DNA of 8,119 bases. Source: JOPF133 sp052144935 (lineage in GTDB: Bacteria > Acidobacteriota > Terriglobia > Bryobacterales > Bryobacteraceae). Of the stretch, positions 7,240 to 8,119 are shown one piece after another; position 1 is the stretch's first letter; each line of letters begins with the position of its first letter. The stretch spans positions 1 to 8,119 of the forward strand of contig JBKQPR010000337.1 of the NCBI GenBank assembly GCA_052144935.1, written 5' to 3'. The notes beneath the pieces are model-generated. The model worked only from the letters and a program-made list of their open reading frames with translations, was not told the origin of the DNA and ran no database searches. The position numbers and the translations under genes were made by a program.

Positions 7240-7258
7240 GCTAATTTGGACAGCAGTG
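7240..7258 (-). repeat. Right terminal inverted repeat of the IS
   Basis: Read inward on the minus strand it is CACTGCTGTCCAAATTAGC. It matches the left end except at bases 5-7. Unlike the left end it carries the CTGCTGTCCAA core that also recurs inside the element. Confidence 0.85.
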
Positions 7259-7267
7259 GTAATGCTC
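7259..7267 (+). repeat. Right target-site duplication of the IS
   Basis: GTAATGCTC directly abuts the right terminal repeat and is identical to 5728-5736. In the receptor frame the minus-strand copy encodes part of L-S-I-T. Confidence 0.85.
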
Positions 7268-8119
7268 AGCGGATTCGGCTCATTGGCGTGCTGGTTGTCA
7301 ATCGAGTTGGTGACGCGGTTGAAATACACACCAAAGTGATTCAGCAGCGTCGGCGTAGCGGTGTAATCGCTGGCGATACGGTACATCGTGGTGTCGACCG
7401 GCTTGACTACCGCGGAGGAAAAAGGGCCGCCCTCGCCGGAGGCTTGAGTCCACACATGCGTGCCGGAGGCATTACCCTGAAATTGTGGCTGGGTCGTTCG
7501 GGCGACCGTACCGGAGAGGTGATTGCGGGCGGAGATGTTGTGATCGGCCTTCACCGAGAGTTGGGTGTATCGCTGCCAGACGTTGTAATCGCCGAAGGCG
7601 TTGTTGGCCAGCAGATAGTCGCCGTTCGGTCCCGGCGCGGTGGCCGGGTAATATTGCTTCATCAGCGCGATCACCTGCTGCGAAACCTTGGAAATTCGGC
7701 TTGTCGGGATGATGTTCCCGGCGAACGGGGTGCGAACAATCGTCCCGTTCACGGTCTGAGAGGTATTGGGGTCGTAAATCACGCCCCGCAGTACCTGGTT
7801 CCCCAGTGCGTCCGTTCCGACATTCTGGGTCGTGAGAAGGTCGCTCATATTCCCCGCCAGCCAGCTCGGAGGCGGCACCGTCTCGTTGGGACCGCCCGAG
7901 GAGCTGCCGGCGGTATAGAAGCGTTCCAGCGCGAAGTAGAAGAAGGTCTTGTCTTTCCCGTTGTAGACTTTCGGAATCCATACGGGCCCGCCGAACGACC
8001 CGCCTCCATCAAGCTGGCGGTCGACGGGTCTGGCTGTGCCATTGAAGTTGCCCAGGAAGGTGTTGGCATCCAGATCCTGATTCCGGAATTCGAACATCGC
8101 GCTGCCGTGGACCTGGTTG
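7259..8119 (-). pseudogene. TonB-dependent receptor (Oar-like), 5' part, truncated by an IS and by the window edge
   Basis: The receptor frame enters from the right edge as NQVHGSAMFEFRNQDLDAN, the plug-to-barrel segment of Oar-like receptors (usual form TNQFHGSxFEFLRN). The ATG at 8097 is therefore an internal Met, not the start. The signature GGSFGGPVWIPKVYNGKDKT followed by FFYFALE is typical of the family, and later strands include YTQLSVKADHNISARNHLSG and RIASDYTATPTLLNHFGVYF. Host coding ends at NPLSIT, after which the frame runs 18 codons into the insertion sequence and stops at 7204-7206. The signal peptide, the N-terminal carboxypeptidase-regulatory-like domain and most of the plug would lie beyond the window. 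A protein ending here lacks most of the barrel and should not fold in the outer membrane. Confidence 0.85.

Larger units (their letters stand above)
5737..7258 (-). mobile_element. Complete IS4-family insertion sequence, 1,522 bp
   Basis: The element is delimited by 19-bp imperfect inverted repeats beginning CACT, flanked by an exact 9-bp duplication. It carries one transposase on the minus strand, the same direction as the receptor it interrupts. The duplication size fits the range known for IS4-family elements. Removing 5737-7258 and one duplication joins ...NPLSIT to GIATTS... in frame. Upstream of the transposase are 123 bp with a strong inverted repeat; downstream are 214 bp with extra terminal-like motifs and no gene I can support. 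No passenger gene is visible. Intact ends, an open transposase and an exact duplication suggest a fairly recent insertion. Which IS4 subgroup it belongs to cannot be decided by eye. Confidence 0.92.

Noticed and set aside
6215..7339. 374-codon plus-strand ORF
   Set aside because: It is antisense to the transposase and crosses the right IS end. The minus-strand frame has a complete DDE signature.
7204..8097. A separate 297-aa protein starting at ATG 8097
   Set aside because: The family-typical sequence NQVHGSA precedes this Met in frame, and the C-terminal 18 residues are IS sequence.

Overview
The window comes from a GC-rich, Gram-negative-type genome and looks most like an Acidobacteriota member of the Solibacter/Bryobacter kind. 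That assignment is inference. It rests on an Oar-like TonB-dependent receptor of the type these genomes carry in large families, a secreted double beta-helix protein with a Gly/Arg-rich insert, and several mobile-element scars. All real genes lie on the minus strand, so the biological reading order is from high to low coordinates.

Layout, in reading order. (1) 8119-7259: 5' part of a TonB-dependent outer-membrane receptor gene, whose start lies outside the window. (2) 7258-5737: a complete 1,522-bp IS4-family insertion sequence. It has 19-bp terminal inverted repeats, one intact 394-aa DDE transposase (7135-5951), a long inverted repeat covering the transposase ribosome-binding site, and extra copies of the terminal motif inside its left end. 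(3) 5736-3738: 3' part of the same receptor, ending in the terminal Phe expected of an outer-membrane barrel. The flanking 9-bp duplication (5728-5736 and 7259-7267) and exact in-frame joining when the element is removed show that this is one gene split by transposition. (4) 3737-3521: intergenic region with a GC-rich dyad, a weak promoter candidate and a ribosome-binding site. (5) 3520-452: a 1,022-aa secreted protein with two tandem pectate-lyase-3/GH55-like beta-helix regions, a Gly/Arg-rich repeat insert, and a C-terminal SMP-30/gluconolactonase-like propeller. (6) 384-103: the first 93 codons of another exported protein, cut off where the sequence changes to what looks like the end of a second mobile element, possibly IS21-like (105-1).

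Functionally, an outer-membrane receptor next to an exported beta-helix protein suggests uptake and processing of a carbohydrate-type ligand, but no substrate can be read from the sequence. Two of the three host genes appear broken by insertions, so the locus looks like it is decaying. I found no RNA genes, CRISPR array or clearly new defence or biosynthetic system. The most interesting signals are the translational-control hairpin and iterated end motifs of the IS, and the domain fusion with its repeat insert.
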